Below are positions 8,812 through 15,534 of a DNA stretch of 15,534 nucleotides, in pieces (within the stretch, counting starts at the first letter, position 1; each line of letters begins with the position of its first letter). The notes below the pieces were generated by a model. That model was not told where the DNA came from, searched no databases, and saw nothing but the letters and a program-made list of their open reading frames with translations. Made by a program: the position numbers and the translations under genes. This DNA is from CAXDOZ01 sp963991145 (lineage in GTDB: Bacteria; Bacteroidota; Bacteroidia; Chitinophagales; JABDMM01): positions 1 to 15,534 of the forward strand of contig CAXDOZ010000054.1 of the NCBI GenBank assembly GCA_963991145.1. The letters run 5' to 3'.

Positions 8812-9115
8812 ATAAGATTTCCACAGTAGTTTCAAGAATCTATTGATTTTGGACATCAGACTCTCTTCCAAAGTAAATTGAAATTATCCCTTGCACGATA
8901 GGCATTTCATGTTGGAATTTTAACTTGACAAGATTGAGTTAAGAGAATAAATTACAGATTTGAGAGAGTATCCCCACGATAGTTAACACATATTCAAAAA
9001 TGACTGATTGTATGGGTTTTATCTTTAATAAGAGAAAGCCTAAGATTTCCTTCATTTGAAGTATTGAACAAAACGATTATGTTCAAAGTGAGCACTATTA
9101 AAGAGGTTCGGTGAG
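8812..9115. other. Intergenic region before the first surface protein
   Basis: This AT-rich region of 304 bp shows no convincing gene on either strand. It should hold the promoter for the gene at 9116. The best candidates are weak: TTTG at 9055-9058 with TATGTTCA at 9078-9085 (19-base spacer, two mismatches to TAnnTTTG), and TATCTTTA at 9020-9027 (one mismatch, but no TTG at a suitable distance). AAGAGG at 9101-9106 lies 9 nt before the ATG and could act as a ribosome-binding site. Confidence 0.4.
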
Positions 9116-12100
9116 ATGGTCAAAATGAGAGTAAACCTTAGTGTATTTTTTCTTGTCCTTGTTTCAATTTCAGGGGTCTCCCAAACGAATCTTGTTGCCT
9201 CCGCAAATGGAGGAGTTTTAATTACATGTCCGGAAGAGTTTAGTGCTACAGGTCTTTATTCCTGTGAAGCCATGCATGATGGCGTGCTGAATAATGCAGG
9301 ATGGTCTAGTCAGGTGAATCCTTCTGCAATGAACTTTGACTTTCGATTTACGGGTAACGACACTGCCTTGATTTCTCAGTTTAGAATTAATACTGGGACA
9401 GGTGAGGGTCTTTACTGGAGTAGGGAAGTTGAAATGTATACTTCAATAGATGGTGGAGCCAACTGGGTACTACAGCAGAGAGATACTCTTCCGAACTCAA
9501 ACCAAACTCTTACTTATAATATCACTCCGGTTTTAGCAAATCAAGTACGCTTGAGAATTCTAAACGGGTATAGAACTGATTACTGGGAACTAGCGGAGTT
9601 TGAAGCATATGGCTTGTTTGTAAGTCCGATCAATCTATCAACCATGGTTACCCAGCTTTCCTGTCCTGGCACCACAAACGACGGTGAAATTGATTTAACG
9701 GTAAGCGGAGGAAGTACTCCTTATTCTTATTTGTGGAGCAACGGTGCAACTACGCAGGATCTGACCGGGCTAACAGCTGGCACATATACTGTATCTGTAA
9801 CCGACAATGTTGGATTTATTGACAGCTTCACCAACATAATTTTTGCTTGTAACCTTGATACCGATGGAGATGGGGTTTTTGATTTCTCGGATATTGATGA
9901 CGATAATGATGGGATAAGAGATGCTAATGAGTCGAGCTTCCAAAGTCTTTCGTCTCCGGCAACATTTGACCCAAATTTACAAGCCTGGCAATCTTCAGGA
10001 GTAATTGTAAATGCTGGATCAGAATACAGAGTTTTCCCAACTAATTTTTCCCTCGGTCAGGCCGTCGCAAACGGTGGGCCTTATGATGGATTACTCATTG
10101 ATAAAGCTGCCAACTTTGCAGGAGATCGTTGGTCTGATCTAGACGGCAACTCATATTTTATTGCTACCGATAATTTTAATGGACAGGCTCCATCTCAGAA
10201 CATAGGTTTTGCAAATCTTACAGCAGCTGATTACGCAAATAGGTGGAAGTATGTGGCCATGATCGATGTAAATGCGAATGGCCAGTATAATCCGGGAACT
10301 GATGTTTTCATAGAGGATATATTTACGGTTACCGGGAGTATTGTTTTCTTAGCTACTGTAACCGGCGAACTATATATCCTTTACGCTGATAACAACTACG
10401 GTGATAACTCAGGTGCCCTATCGTTTGAAGTCCAGTTTACAGTTGATAGAGATAGTGATAATGATGGAAGGGCAGATAGAATTGATCTCGACAGCGATAA
10501 TGACGGGATTCCAGATAACATTGAAGCACAGACTACTCAAGGCTATATTATTCCATCTGGCGCGCCTGGATTTGGCTTTACAGATGCAGATGCAGATGGT
10601 TTAGATGATCAATACGATCTGGACAACACTGATACTGACCCAACCCTAAGTATTGGCCTAGTGCCAATTGACACGGATGGTGACGGGATTGACGATGTTT
10701 TGGACCTTGATACCGATGGAGATGGATTTTTGGATATCGTTGAGTCCGGCTTACCAAATAATGACTCTGATAATGACGGCAGAACGAATGCTTCTGTCGG
10801 AACTAATGGACTCGACGATGATCCGGGAATAGAATCAGCAGATGATTTTAATGATGTAAATGGACTAGCTCATAATTCACTCATTTTCTTTTTAGCCGAT
10901 ACTGATGATGATGTTGATTCAAATGGTCTGAACGCCGCTCCTGTAAACAACGATTTTGATTTCAGAGATGTAACAGAGATCTGTGATGATGGAATTGACA
11001 ATGATGGAGATGGCTTCATTGATTGCTTTGATCCCGATTGTCCCGCTTTTATTGGAGTGCTTACTTCAACTATACCTGATACTGTTTATGTTCAATCCAT
11101 TCAGCAGGATCAGGGAGTCGGAAATCAAAATAATGCAATAGGACCCCCAAATGGTACCCTTGCAAATTTGTATGATAATAGTGATGTATTGGGAGTTGAT
11201 TTTGGTCAGGTTATTCCGGCTGGTTCTACTTTTTTCATGCGATGGAGAACTAGGAGTAATGGGGATTTCAGTATAGCTCAAATAGATCAATCCCTGACCT
11301 ATTCATCTTTTACCCCTATTCCTTCAAATCCATCTACCAATACAACTACATTGACAATTGACTCATGGGTTTCCACGATTGATCTCAGGTATTTAAGGAT
11401 AAGTGATGATAATAGAGATGACTTTAGGGTCGATGCCCTCTGGGCTGTTATTGTTTCATTTGATACAGCCTGTATCCTTGATATCTATGCTAATGATGAT
11501 CTCGATACAACTGGCTACCAGCTACCTGACACAGTCGATGTTGGTGTAAATGATTCAGCATACCTGCCATTAAACCAAATGAACTATTCAGTTTTCACCC
11601 AACCTATTCATGGGACGGTTACGAATTCGGGAAGTCTGTTCTTTTACCAACCAGATAGCAGTTTGAATCTAGGGGGTGTAGATAGCTTTACATATTTGCT
11701 ATGCGACACATCCACGCCTGCTTACTGCGATACGGCCGTTGTTCGCTATTTCATATTTGGGCAGGAGATCTGTGATGATGGAATAGACAATGACGGGGAT
11801 GGTCTAATAGATTGTAGTGACTCTTCTGACTGTACTCCTTCAGCAGATACTATTTCAGCTATTGATAGTGCAATTTGTATTGGGGATACAATAACCTTTA
11901 CAAGCCCATTAGACCCTAACGCCTCACTGTATCAATGGGACGTTACTTTTGAATCCATAATCATACAGTCTTCTTCTTCCCAATACCTGGGTCCATCAAA
12001 TACTATCCAGGTGATTCTCGGCTCAGAAACTGTAGACATTTGCCTTATTAAAGTGAGTGATGGCTTTTGCCAGAGCACTCAGGTTTGTGAAACAGTAAAT

Positions 12101-12142
12101 GTCAAAGCACCTCCCTCACCACCTCCTTTTATAAGACGATAG
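9116..12142 (+). CDS. Exported multidomain surface protein: discoidin-like, SprB-like, calcium repeats, PKD-like
   Basis: This 1008-residue protein has an N-terminal signal peptide (hydrophobic core FFLVLVSISG, cleavage around VSQ). Met4 (ATG 9125) is an alternative start. Domains in order: a discoidin/F5-8C-like beta domain (about 40-165); a SprB-like repeat (179-235; GGSTPYSYLWSNGATT, LTAGTYTVSVTD); a thrombospondin type-3-like Asp block (246-268; DTDGDGVFD, DDDNDGIRD); an unassigned beta-rich domain (about 270-440) ending with a DNSG motif; further Asp blocks from 444, 490 and 519; a Cys/Asp cassette EICDDGIDNDGDG at 621; a discoidin-like region (about 647-780); a cadherin/Ig-like domain (790-875); a second cassette at 884; and a PKD-like domain (about 905-1000). 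The Asp blocks should bind calcium. It is probably an adhesin or matrix-binding protein, inferred from domains only. The C-terminus stops at VNVKAPPSPPPFIRR, with no type IX secretion C-terminal domain, so the gene may be truncated. Residues 621-860 are collinear with the next gene's product. Confidence 0.85.
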   Translation: MVKMRVNLSVFFLVLVSISGVSQTNLVASANGGVLITCPEEFSATGLYSCEAMHDGVLNNAGWSSQVNPSAMNFDFRFTGNDTALISQFRINTGTGEGLYWSREVEMYTSIDGGANWVLQQRDTLPNSNQTLTYNITPVLANQVRLRILNGYRTDYWELAEFEAYGLFVSPINLSTMVTQLSCPGTTNDGEIDLTVSGGSTPYSYLWSNGATTQDLTGLTAGTYTVSVTDNVGFIDSFTNIIFACNLDTDGDGVFDFSDIDDDNDGIRDANESSFQSLSSPATFDPNLQAWQSSGVIVNAGSEYRVFPTNFSLGQAVANGGPYDGLLIDKAANFAGDRWSDLDGNSYFIATDNFNGQAPSQNIGFANLTAADYANRWKYVAMIDVNANGQYNPGTDVFIEDIFTVTGSIVFLATVTGELYILYADNNYGDNSGALSFEVQFTVDRDSDNDGRADRIDLDSDNDGIPDNIEAQTTQGYIIPSGAPGFGFTDADADGLDDQYDLDNTDTDPTLSIGLVPIDTDGDGIDDVLDLDTDGDGFLDIVESGLPNNDSDNDGRTNASVGTNGLDDDPGIESADDFNDVNGLAHNSLIFFLADTDDDVDSNGLNAAPVNNDFDFRDVTEICDDGIDNDGDGFIDCFDPDCPAFIGVLTSTIPDTVYVQSIQQDQGVGNQNNAIGPPNGTLANLYDNSDVLGVDFGQVIPAGSTFFMRWRTRSNGDFSIAQIDQSLTYSSFTPIPSNPSTNTTTLTIDSWVSTIDLRYLRISDDNRDDFRVDALWAVIVSFDTACILDIYANDDLDTTGYQLPDTVDVGVNDSAYLPLNQMNYSVFTQPIHGTVTNSGSLFFYQPDSSLNLGGVDSFTYLLCDTSTPAYCDTAVVRYFIFGQEICDDGIDNDGDGLIDCSDSSDCTPSADTISAIDSAICIGDTITFTSPLDPNASLYQWDVTFESIIIQSSSSQYLGPSNTIQVILGSETVDICLIKVSDGFCQSTQVCETVNVKAPPSPPPFIRR
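10976..11050 (+). repeat. Cys/Asp-rich calcium-binding cassette, copy 1
   Basis: Encodes 25 residues starting EICDDGIDNDGDG, with Cys residues that could form a disulfide and a dense DxDxDG-like loop. Copies 2 and 3 lie at 11765 and 14806. The start GAGATCTGTGATGATGGAAT is identical in all three. Confidence 0.85.
10976..11695 (+). repeat. Shared 240-codon module, copy 1
   Basis: Codons 621-860 of the first surface protein are collinear with codons 732-974 of the next one (14806 to the window end), with a length difference of only three codons. Each copy has a Cys/Asp cassette, a discoidin-like region with AIGPP and LGVDFGQVIP motifs, and a cadherin-like domain starting (I)xANDDLDTTGY. Over the last 71 residues I count 54 identities by hand. 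The DNA has drifted, mainly at third positions. Confidence 0.9.
11765..11833 (+). repeat. Cys/Asp-rich calcium-binding cassette, copy 2
   Basis: Encodes 23 residues starting EICDDGIDNDGDG and ending SDSSDC, slightly shorter and more diverged than copy 1 in the same gene. It separates the cadherin-like domain from the PKD-like domain. Confidence 0.85.
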
Positions 12143-12171
12143 AGATCATGGCAGTTGATAGGTGAAATGAA

Positions 12172-12198
12172 AATCTTTTTTCCCCTATTGGAAAGATT
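12172..12198 (+). terminator. Possible weak hairpin after the first surface-protein gene
   Basis: AATCTTTTT (12172-12180) can pair with GGAAAGATT (12190-12198), including two G-U pairs, around a 9-nt loop and 30 bp past the stop. No T-run follows, so it is not a classical intrinsic terminator. It may be chance or an RNA-processing structure. Confidence 0.22.
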
Positions 12199-12237
12199 GT
12201 CCCCATTCCCATTAGCCTCTCTGTATGAAGGATTTAT

Positions 12238-12378
12238 ATGAAAAATTTCAATCTCAAACTAAGAGGAAATCAGCTGCAACGGAGGCGCGAATTTAAGATT
12301 TCAACAGCCCTAAAGAATGTTAAAAAAAAGTGGACATTGATGCATCCTTTATCGGGGAAGCGACATCTATACCCCTAA
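12238..12378 (+). CDS. Small basic open frame, 46 residues, doubtful
   Basis: ATG at 12238 opens a 46-codon frame ending TAA 12376-12378. The predicted peptide is rich in Lys and Arg (MKNFNLKLRGNQLQRRR at the start), with no signal peptide, membrane helix or recognised motif. No ribosome-binding site or promoter is evident. It is recorded because it is the largest ATG-started frame I saw in this gap, but it may well be noise. Confidence 0.12.
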   Translation: MKNFNLKLRGNQLQRRREFKISTALKNVKKKWTLMHPLSGKRHLYP

Positions 12379-12612
12379 ATACAGCTACCTCGAGACGCAA
12401 GAAGAGAGTTGACAAAGCATAAAAGAGCATTTACATTACGACCGTAGGACATAGAGCAACAACAAATTAACATCTATTGAAATACGTAGGAGTTCGTGAA
12501 GATTATCTTTATGAACCGTAACCGCCCCCTAAGCAGGTTTATGCCTTGCTGAGATCGGATTACAGCGTGCAATTCTAGATTTTGTTGGTGACTGTTGGGC
12601 AAATAGAAAAGA

Positions 12613-15534
12613 ATGAGAAGAAGGTTTAGTGTTCTCTTAATGGTAGGAGTATTGAGTCTGGCTGGGATCCAATCCTGGGCACAGCCAACCTTTACCAATG
12701 TAGCGGGAGCTTTGAACGTAGATGTTGGAGGAGCTAAAGATGGAGGTTTTGCATGGGCCGACTTCAACGAGGATGGATATCTTGATGTTCTTATCAATAC
12801 TAGCAGCACAACATTGGGTTCCAGATTACTCTACTCAAATGCCGCTGCCTCCTTTACAGATGTAACTGCAACGCACGCTCAGGGAATTGATAATGGTAAT
12901 AGAACTGAAAGACAGGTTACCTATGGAGATATAAATAATGATGGCTATATCGATTTCGCTATCAATACCTTTTCCAGAATAAAGATCTTCATCAATAATG
13001 GACCTACTTCAACTCCAGCTTACAGCTTTGGAGTAGGAGCTGCACAAAATCCCAATCAAGAGATAACAGGTATTCCCGGGGGGCAAAATACGGAGGGGAT
13101 GGCCTTTGTAGATTACGATAATGATGGGTTCCTTGATCTCATAATCGAGAATCACAACTTCGGAATTGACATCTACCAAAATGATGGAACTGGAAATTTG
13201 GTTTATGTCAATAATGCTATAACCGGTTTCCCAACTTCAGCTACATCGGGTGACTACGCCTCCGCAACAGATTTTGACAATGATGGATTTGTAGATTATA
13301 TCGCCAGAAAAGAAAATGCGCTTGACTTCCATCGTAATTTGGGGAATGGAACATTTACTACAGTTCCAGGATTCAACGAACAGGCGAACAATGGAAATAA
13401 AGGAGCAGTGATGCTCTGTGATTTTGATAATGATACAGATTTCGATCTTTTCTGGACTTCAAATGGAACCAATCAGATCTGGAGACAAACAGGAGTTGGA
13501 TCCGGAAACTTTGTCGCAACAGCCGAACCATTTAGTTCAGCTGGGGTGACTGATCCAGGTACCAATGCAGGAATTGATGGATGTACTTGTGGAGATATGG
13601 ACAATGATGGTGACATCGATATCTTCCTTACTGATGATTCAGGTCCGAGTTATCTCTTCGTAAATACAACTCCAAACGGATCAACCTCACCCTTAAGCTT
13701 CTTTCAACCAGATCGTGGAATTGATGCCGGTCAGCCATATGCTGTAAACTATGGTATTAATGTAAACGGAGATGGAGAAGGAGTTTCCTTTGTCGATTAC
13801 GATAATGATGGGGACCTTGACCTATACATTAATGTAAACGGTGGAGACAACCAGCTTTGGGAGAATGACATTGATAATGGAAACTTCATGGCCGTTTGTT
13901 TGGAGAGAACCCTCAGCGATACCATCGAACAGGTTGCGCTTGGAGCAAATGCCCTGATCAAGAATTGTAACGATAGTATTATCAGTGGTATTCGAGAAGT
14001 GAATTCGGCAAATGGTCACGGAACTCAGCTGCCACACTTCGTCCACTTTGGTATTCCAAACCCCACAGCAGAAGTAATAGTTGAGGTTTACTTCCCCTGG
14101 AGAAATGGTGAAAGAGATACCCTTAGGTATTCAGTAATTCCGGATACTGTGACAGGTGAATGTCTTACCCTCTTTGAAGAGTTTGCTAATGAGGCGCCAG
14201 TTCCGGTGGATGACACCTTCTTTGTCTGTCTCAATGAAACGGACACCATAAATGTCCAGGCAAATGATATCGATCCAAATGGAGACTCGATGTCAACCAC
14301 AACAATTATAGGCCCATTCCATGGGTCTGCTGTCGTTTATGACGATAAGCGAATCCAGTACATTCCTAACCCTGGATATCTGGGTCCGGATTCAATAATT
14401 TATGTCGTATGCGACACAGGTCTCGCTTTCAATCCTTGTGATTTAAGCAGGCCAAAATGTGATACTGCGATTGTAAGAATTGATGTAATTGAAGAACCGA
14501 ATGGAACTGATCCAGGGAATCCTCCTAGCCCAAGCTTTGACGATGTTGTTGAGGTACCTGTTCGATTGAATTTTGATACTACTATTTGTATTCCACTCGA
14601 AGACGGTTACTTCAGAGACACCTTCGCAGCAGTTCCTTTAATTGGTCCCTCATATCCCGGAGCGATCTACTCAGTAGTGAATGATACTTGCGTTCGTTAC
14701 CAGACTCCTGCTTCAGGGAATACTCCGGATAACGATACGATCCTTGTAACCATCTGTAATAAATGTGGATGTGATACAATTGAATTCAGATTCATGTATC
14801 AGCCTGAGATCTGTGATGATGGAATTGATAATGATGGTGATGGCCTTGTTGATTGCTTTGATGATGATTGTCCGGCTTTCATAGGCACAACAACTACTAC
14901 CACCGATACAATTTATGTTCAAGCCATCGAAGAGGATGATGGGGTAGGAGATCAGAATGCAGCAATTGGTCCACCGGATGGAGACCGTGCAGATCTTCAC
15001 GATAATGGTGATGAGTTAGGAGTTGATTTCGGTCAGGTAATTCCATCTGGAACCGTGTTCTATATGCGATGGAGAAAGAGAAGCGGTGGAGGAACTTCCA
15101 GAGCGGGTATCGACCAGGCTTTGACATCTGCTGATTATGCAGCGAATAACTGGACTGCTGCTCCCACTCAGACTACTACTTCAAATAGCTTGATCATCAG
15201 CAGCTGGACTTCTACTGTTGATCTTCAGTTCCTTCATATTTATGATGCGGGAGGTCAGGACTTCCAAATAGATGCTATTTGGGCTACTCCAGTAACATTT
15301 GATACAGCTTGTAGGCTTAACATTTTTGCAAATGATGACCTTGATACAACCGGATACAGAGATCTGGATACAGTAAATGTTGCATTGAATGATTCGGCTT
15401 ATTTGCCTCTGAGCCAAATGAACTTCACAGTTCTAACTCAACCAGCTCACGGTTCGGTCACCAATAATGGAGGTTTGTTTTTCTATCAGCCTGATAGTTC
15501 TTTAATACTAGGCGGCGCAGATAGCTTCACCTAT
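12613..15534 (+). CDS. Exported CRTAC1-like protein: seven-repeat FG-GAP/VCBS propeller, ASPIC/UnbV and Ig-like domains (partial)
   Basis: The frame is open from ATG 12613 to the window end: 974 codons, with the C-terminus beyond the edge. A signal peptide spans residues 1-23 (MRRRF, hydrophobic core, SWA|QPT). Seven Asp-rich FG-GAP/VCBS-type motifs of the form DxxxDGxxD follow, starting at residues 50, 106, 167, 220, 270, 328 and 395. The spacing of 50-67 residues fits a seven-bladed beta-propeller with calcium-binding loops; the fifth has DNDTDFD in place of DNDGxxD. Next is an ASPIC/UnbV domain (about 444-505; GANALIKN, NSANGHGTQ, VHFGIPNP), as in CRTAC1-like proteins. A cadherin/Ig-like domain (526-626), a second Ig-like domain (about 635-730), a Cys/Asp cassette at 732-756 and the module shared with the upstream protein complete the visible part. 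It is probably a cell-surface or secreted adhesion/binding protein. The ligand is unknown, and a type IX secretion tail, if present, lies outside the window. Confidence 0.88.
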   Translation, partial: MRRRFSVLLMVGVLSLAGIQSWAQPTFTNVAGALNVDVGGAKDGGFAWADFNEDGYLDVLINTSSTTLGSRLLYSNAAASFTDVTATHAQGIDNGNRTERQVTYGDINNDGYIDFAINTFSRIKIFINNGPTSTPAYSFGVGAAQNPNQEITGIPGGQNTEGMAFVDYDNDGFLDLIIENHNFGIDIYQNDGTGNLVYVNNAITGFPTSATSGDYASATDFDNDGFVDYIARKENALDFHRNLGNGTFTTVPGFNEQANNGNKGAVMLCDFDNDTDFDLFWTSNGTNQIWRQTGVGSGNFVATAEPFSSAGVTDPGTNAGIDGCTCGDMDNDGDIDIFLTDDSGPSYLFVNTTPNGSTSPLSFFQPDRGIDAGQPYAVNYGINVNGDGEGVSFVDYDNDGDLDLYINVNGGDNQLWENDIDNGNFMAVCLERTLSDTIEQVALGANALIKNCNDSIISGIREVNSANGHGTQLPHFVHFGIPNPTAEVIVEVYFPWRNGERDTLRYSVIPDTVTGECLTLFEEFANEAPVPVDDTFFVCLNETDTINVQANDIDPNGDSMSTTTIIGPFHGSAVVYDDKRIQYIPNPGYLGPDSIIYVVCDTGLAFNPCDLSRPKCDTAIVRIDVIEEPNGTDPGNPPSPSFDDVVEVPVRLNFDTTICIPLEDGYFRDTFAAVPLIGPSYPGAIYSVVNDTCVRYQTPASGNTPDNDTILVTICNKCGCDTIEFRFMYQPEICDDGIDNDGDGLVDCFDDDCPAFIGTTTTTTDTIYVQAIEEDDGVGDQNAAIGPPDGDRADLHDNGDELGVDFGQVIPSGTVFYMRWRKRSGGGTSRAGIDQALTSADYAANNWTAAPTQTTTSNSLIISSWTSTVDLQFLHIYDAGGQDFQIDAIWATPVTFDTACRLNIFANDDLDTTGYRDLDTVNVALNDSAYLPLSQMNFTVLTQPAHGSVTNNGGLFFYQPDSSLILGGADSFTY
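14806..14880 (+). repeat. Cys/Asp-rich calcium-binding cassette, copy 3
   Basis: Encodes EICDDGIDNDGDG followed by LVDCFDDDCPAF, 25 residues, matching copy 1 in length and Cys positions. It opens the shared module in the second surface protein. Confidence 0.85.
14806..15534 (+). repeat. Shared ~240-codon module, copy 2 (cut by window end)
   Basis: Collinear with 10976-11695 of the upstream gene: cassette, discoidin-like region (AIGPPDG, LGVDFGQVIP, FYMRWRKRS) and cadherin-like domain from residue 904. The resemblance still holds at the last base (DSFTY in both), so the repeat may extend past the edge. Confidence 0.9.

Larger units (their letters stand above)
12143..12612. other. Intergenic region between the two surface-protein genes
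   Basis: These 470 bp have frequent stops in all frames and no recognisable gene. What can be seen: a small open frame at 12238-12378; an imperfect hairpin at 12172-12198; a TATCTTTA box at 12504-12511 with a TTG at 12477-12479 (24-base spacer, slightly long for a Bacteroidota promoter); and TAGATTTTG at 12576-12584, which is one base too long for TAnnTTTG. The promoter of the gene at 12613 probably lies here, but I cannot place it. Confidence 0.4.

Noticed and set aside
9020..9027. TATCTTTA as the -7 box of the gene at 9116
   Set aside because: No TTG lies at a suitable distance upstream, so it cannot be called a promoter. The similar box at 12504 has a TTG but with a spacer slightly too long.
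9842..10735. Repetitive GAT/GAC-rich DNA as a possible non-coding tandem or CRISPR-like repeat
   Set aside because: The period is irregular and explained by codons for DxDxDG calcium-binding blocks. There are no uniform spacers.
12115..12175. Frameshift as the cause of the abrupt end of the first surface protein
   Set aside because: Both other frames past 12115 meet stops within about 60 bases and give no domain-like continuation, so a simple frameshift does not restore a tail.
12409..12437. TTGACA-N17-TACATT, resembling an E. coli sigma-70 promoter
   Set aside because: The -10 part matches only four of six positions, and Bacteroidota use a different promoter consensus. It is probably chance in AT-rich DNA.
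12474..12809. Minus-strand open frame of 111 codons
   Set aside because: It overlaps the signal peptide and first propeller repeats of the clearly coding plus-strand gene at 12613, and has no recognisable motif.
13822..15417. Several minus-strand open frames of 70-95 codons
   Set aside because: They are antisense shadows of the Asp-rich repeat gene, whose codon pattern leaves the opposite strand open. None has a signal, motif or start context.

Overview
The window looks like a chromosomal segment of a member of the Bacteroidota, probably a free-living or marine flavobacterium/cryomorph-type organism. The evidence is moderate to low GC, a Bacteroidota-type promoter (TTG-N21-TAACTTTG) before pckA, few Shine-Dalgarno sequences, an M1 peptidase of the Bacteroidota type, a SprB-like repeat, and large secreted proteins of the kind these bacteria place on the cell surface. 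The taxonomic call is inferred from gene content. No RNA gene, insertion sequence or CRISPR array was seen.

Left part (1-7045), mostly housekeeping and envelope genes. The window opens in the last 51 codons of a chromate-transporter-like membrane protein. It converges on a minus-strand gene for a 1080-residue exported M1 metallopeptidase. The last ~400 residues of that protein look like an Omp85/BamA-type outer-membrane beta-barrel, with an LRGY motif and a terminal Phe. Divergent from it and 56 bp away is dprA (DNA-uptake/recombination mediator). Eight bases after dprA comes an 819-residue polytopic membrane protein with a TPR tail, resembling the TMTC (GT-C fold) family. These two form a likely operon.

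Centre (7046-8811), a self-contained pckA unit. It has its own promoter, an ATP-dependent phosphoenolpyruvate carboxykinase with all key motifs, and a textbook UUCG-loop intrinsic terminator.

Right part (8812-15534), two large exported multidomain proteins in tandem, separated by 470 bp without a convincing gene. The first (1008 aa) combines a discoidin-like domain, a SprB-like repeat, thrombospondin type-3-like Asp-rich calcium repeats, an unassigned domain with a DNSG motif, a Cys/Asp-rich cassette, a conserved module and a PKD-like domain. It ends abruptly without a recognisable type IX secretion C-terminal domain. The second starts at 12613 and runs off the window. It begins with seven evenly spaced FG-GAP/VCBS-type repeats (a likely seven-bladed propeller), then an ASPIC/UnbV domain (CRTAC1-like layout) and Ig/cadherin-like domains. 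It then repeats the same ~240-residue module found in the first protein.

The observations most worth a second look are the peptidase/Omp85-barrel fusion, the module shared in collinear form by the two adjacent surface proteins, and the missing export tail of the first of them.
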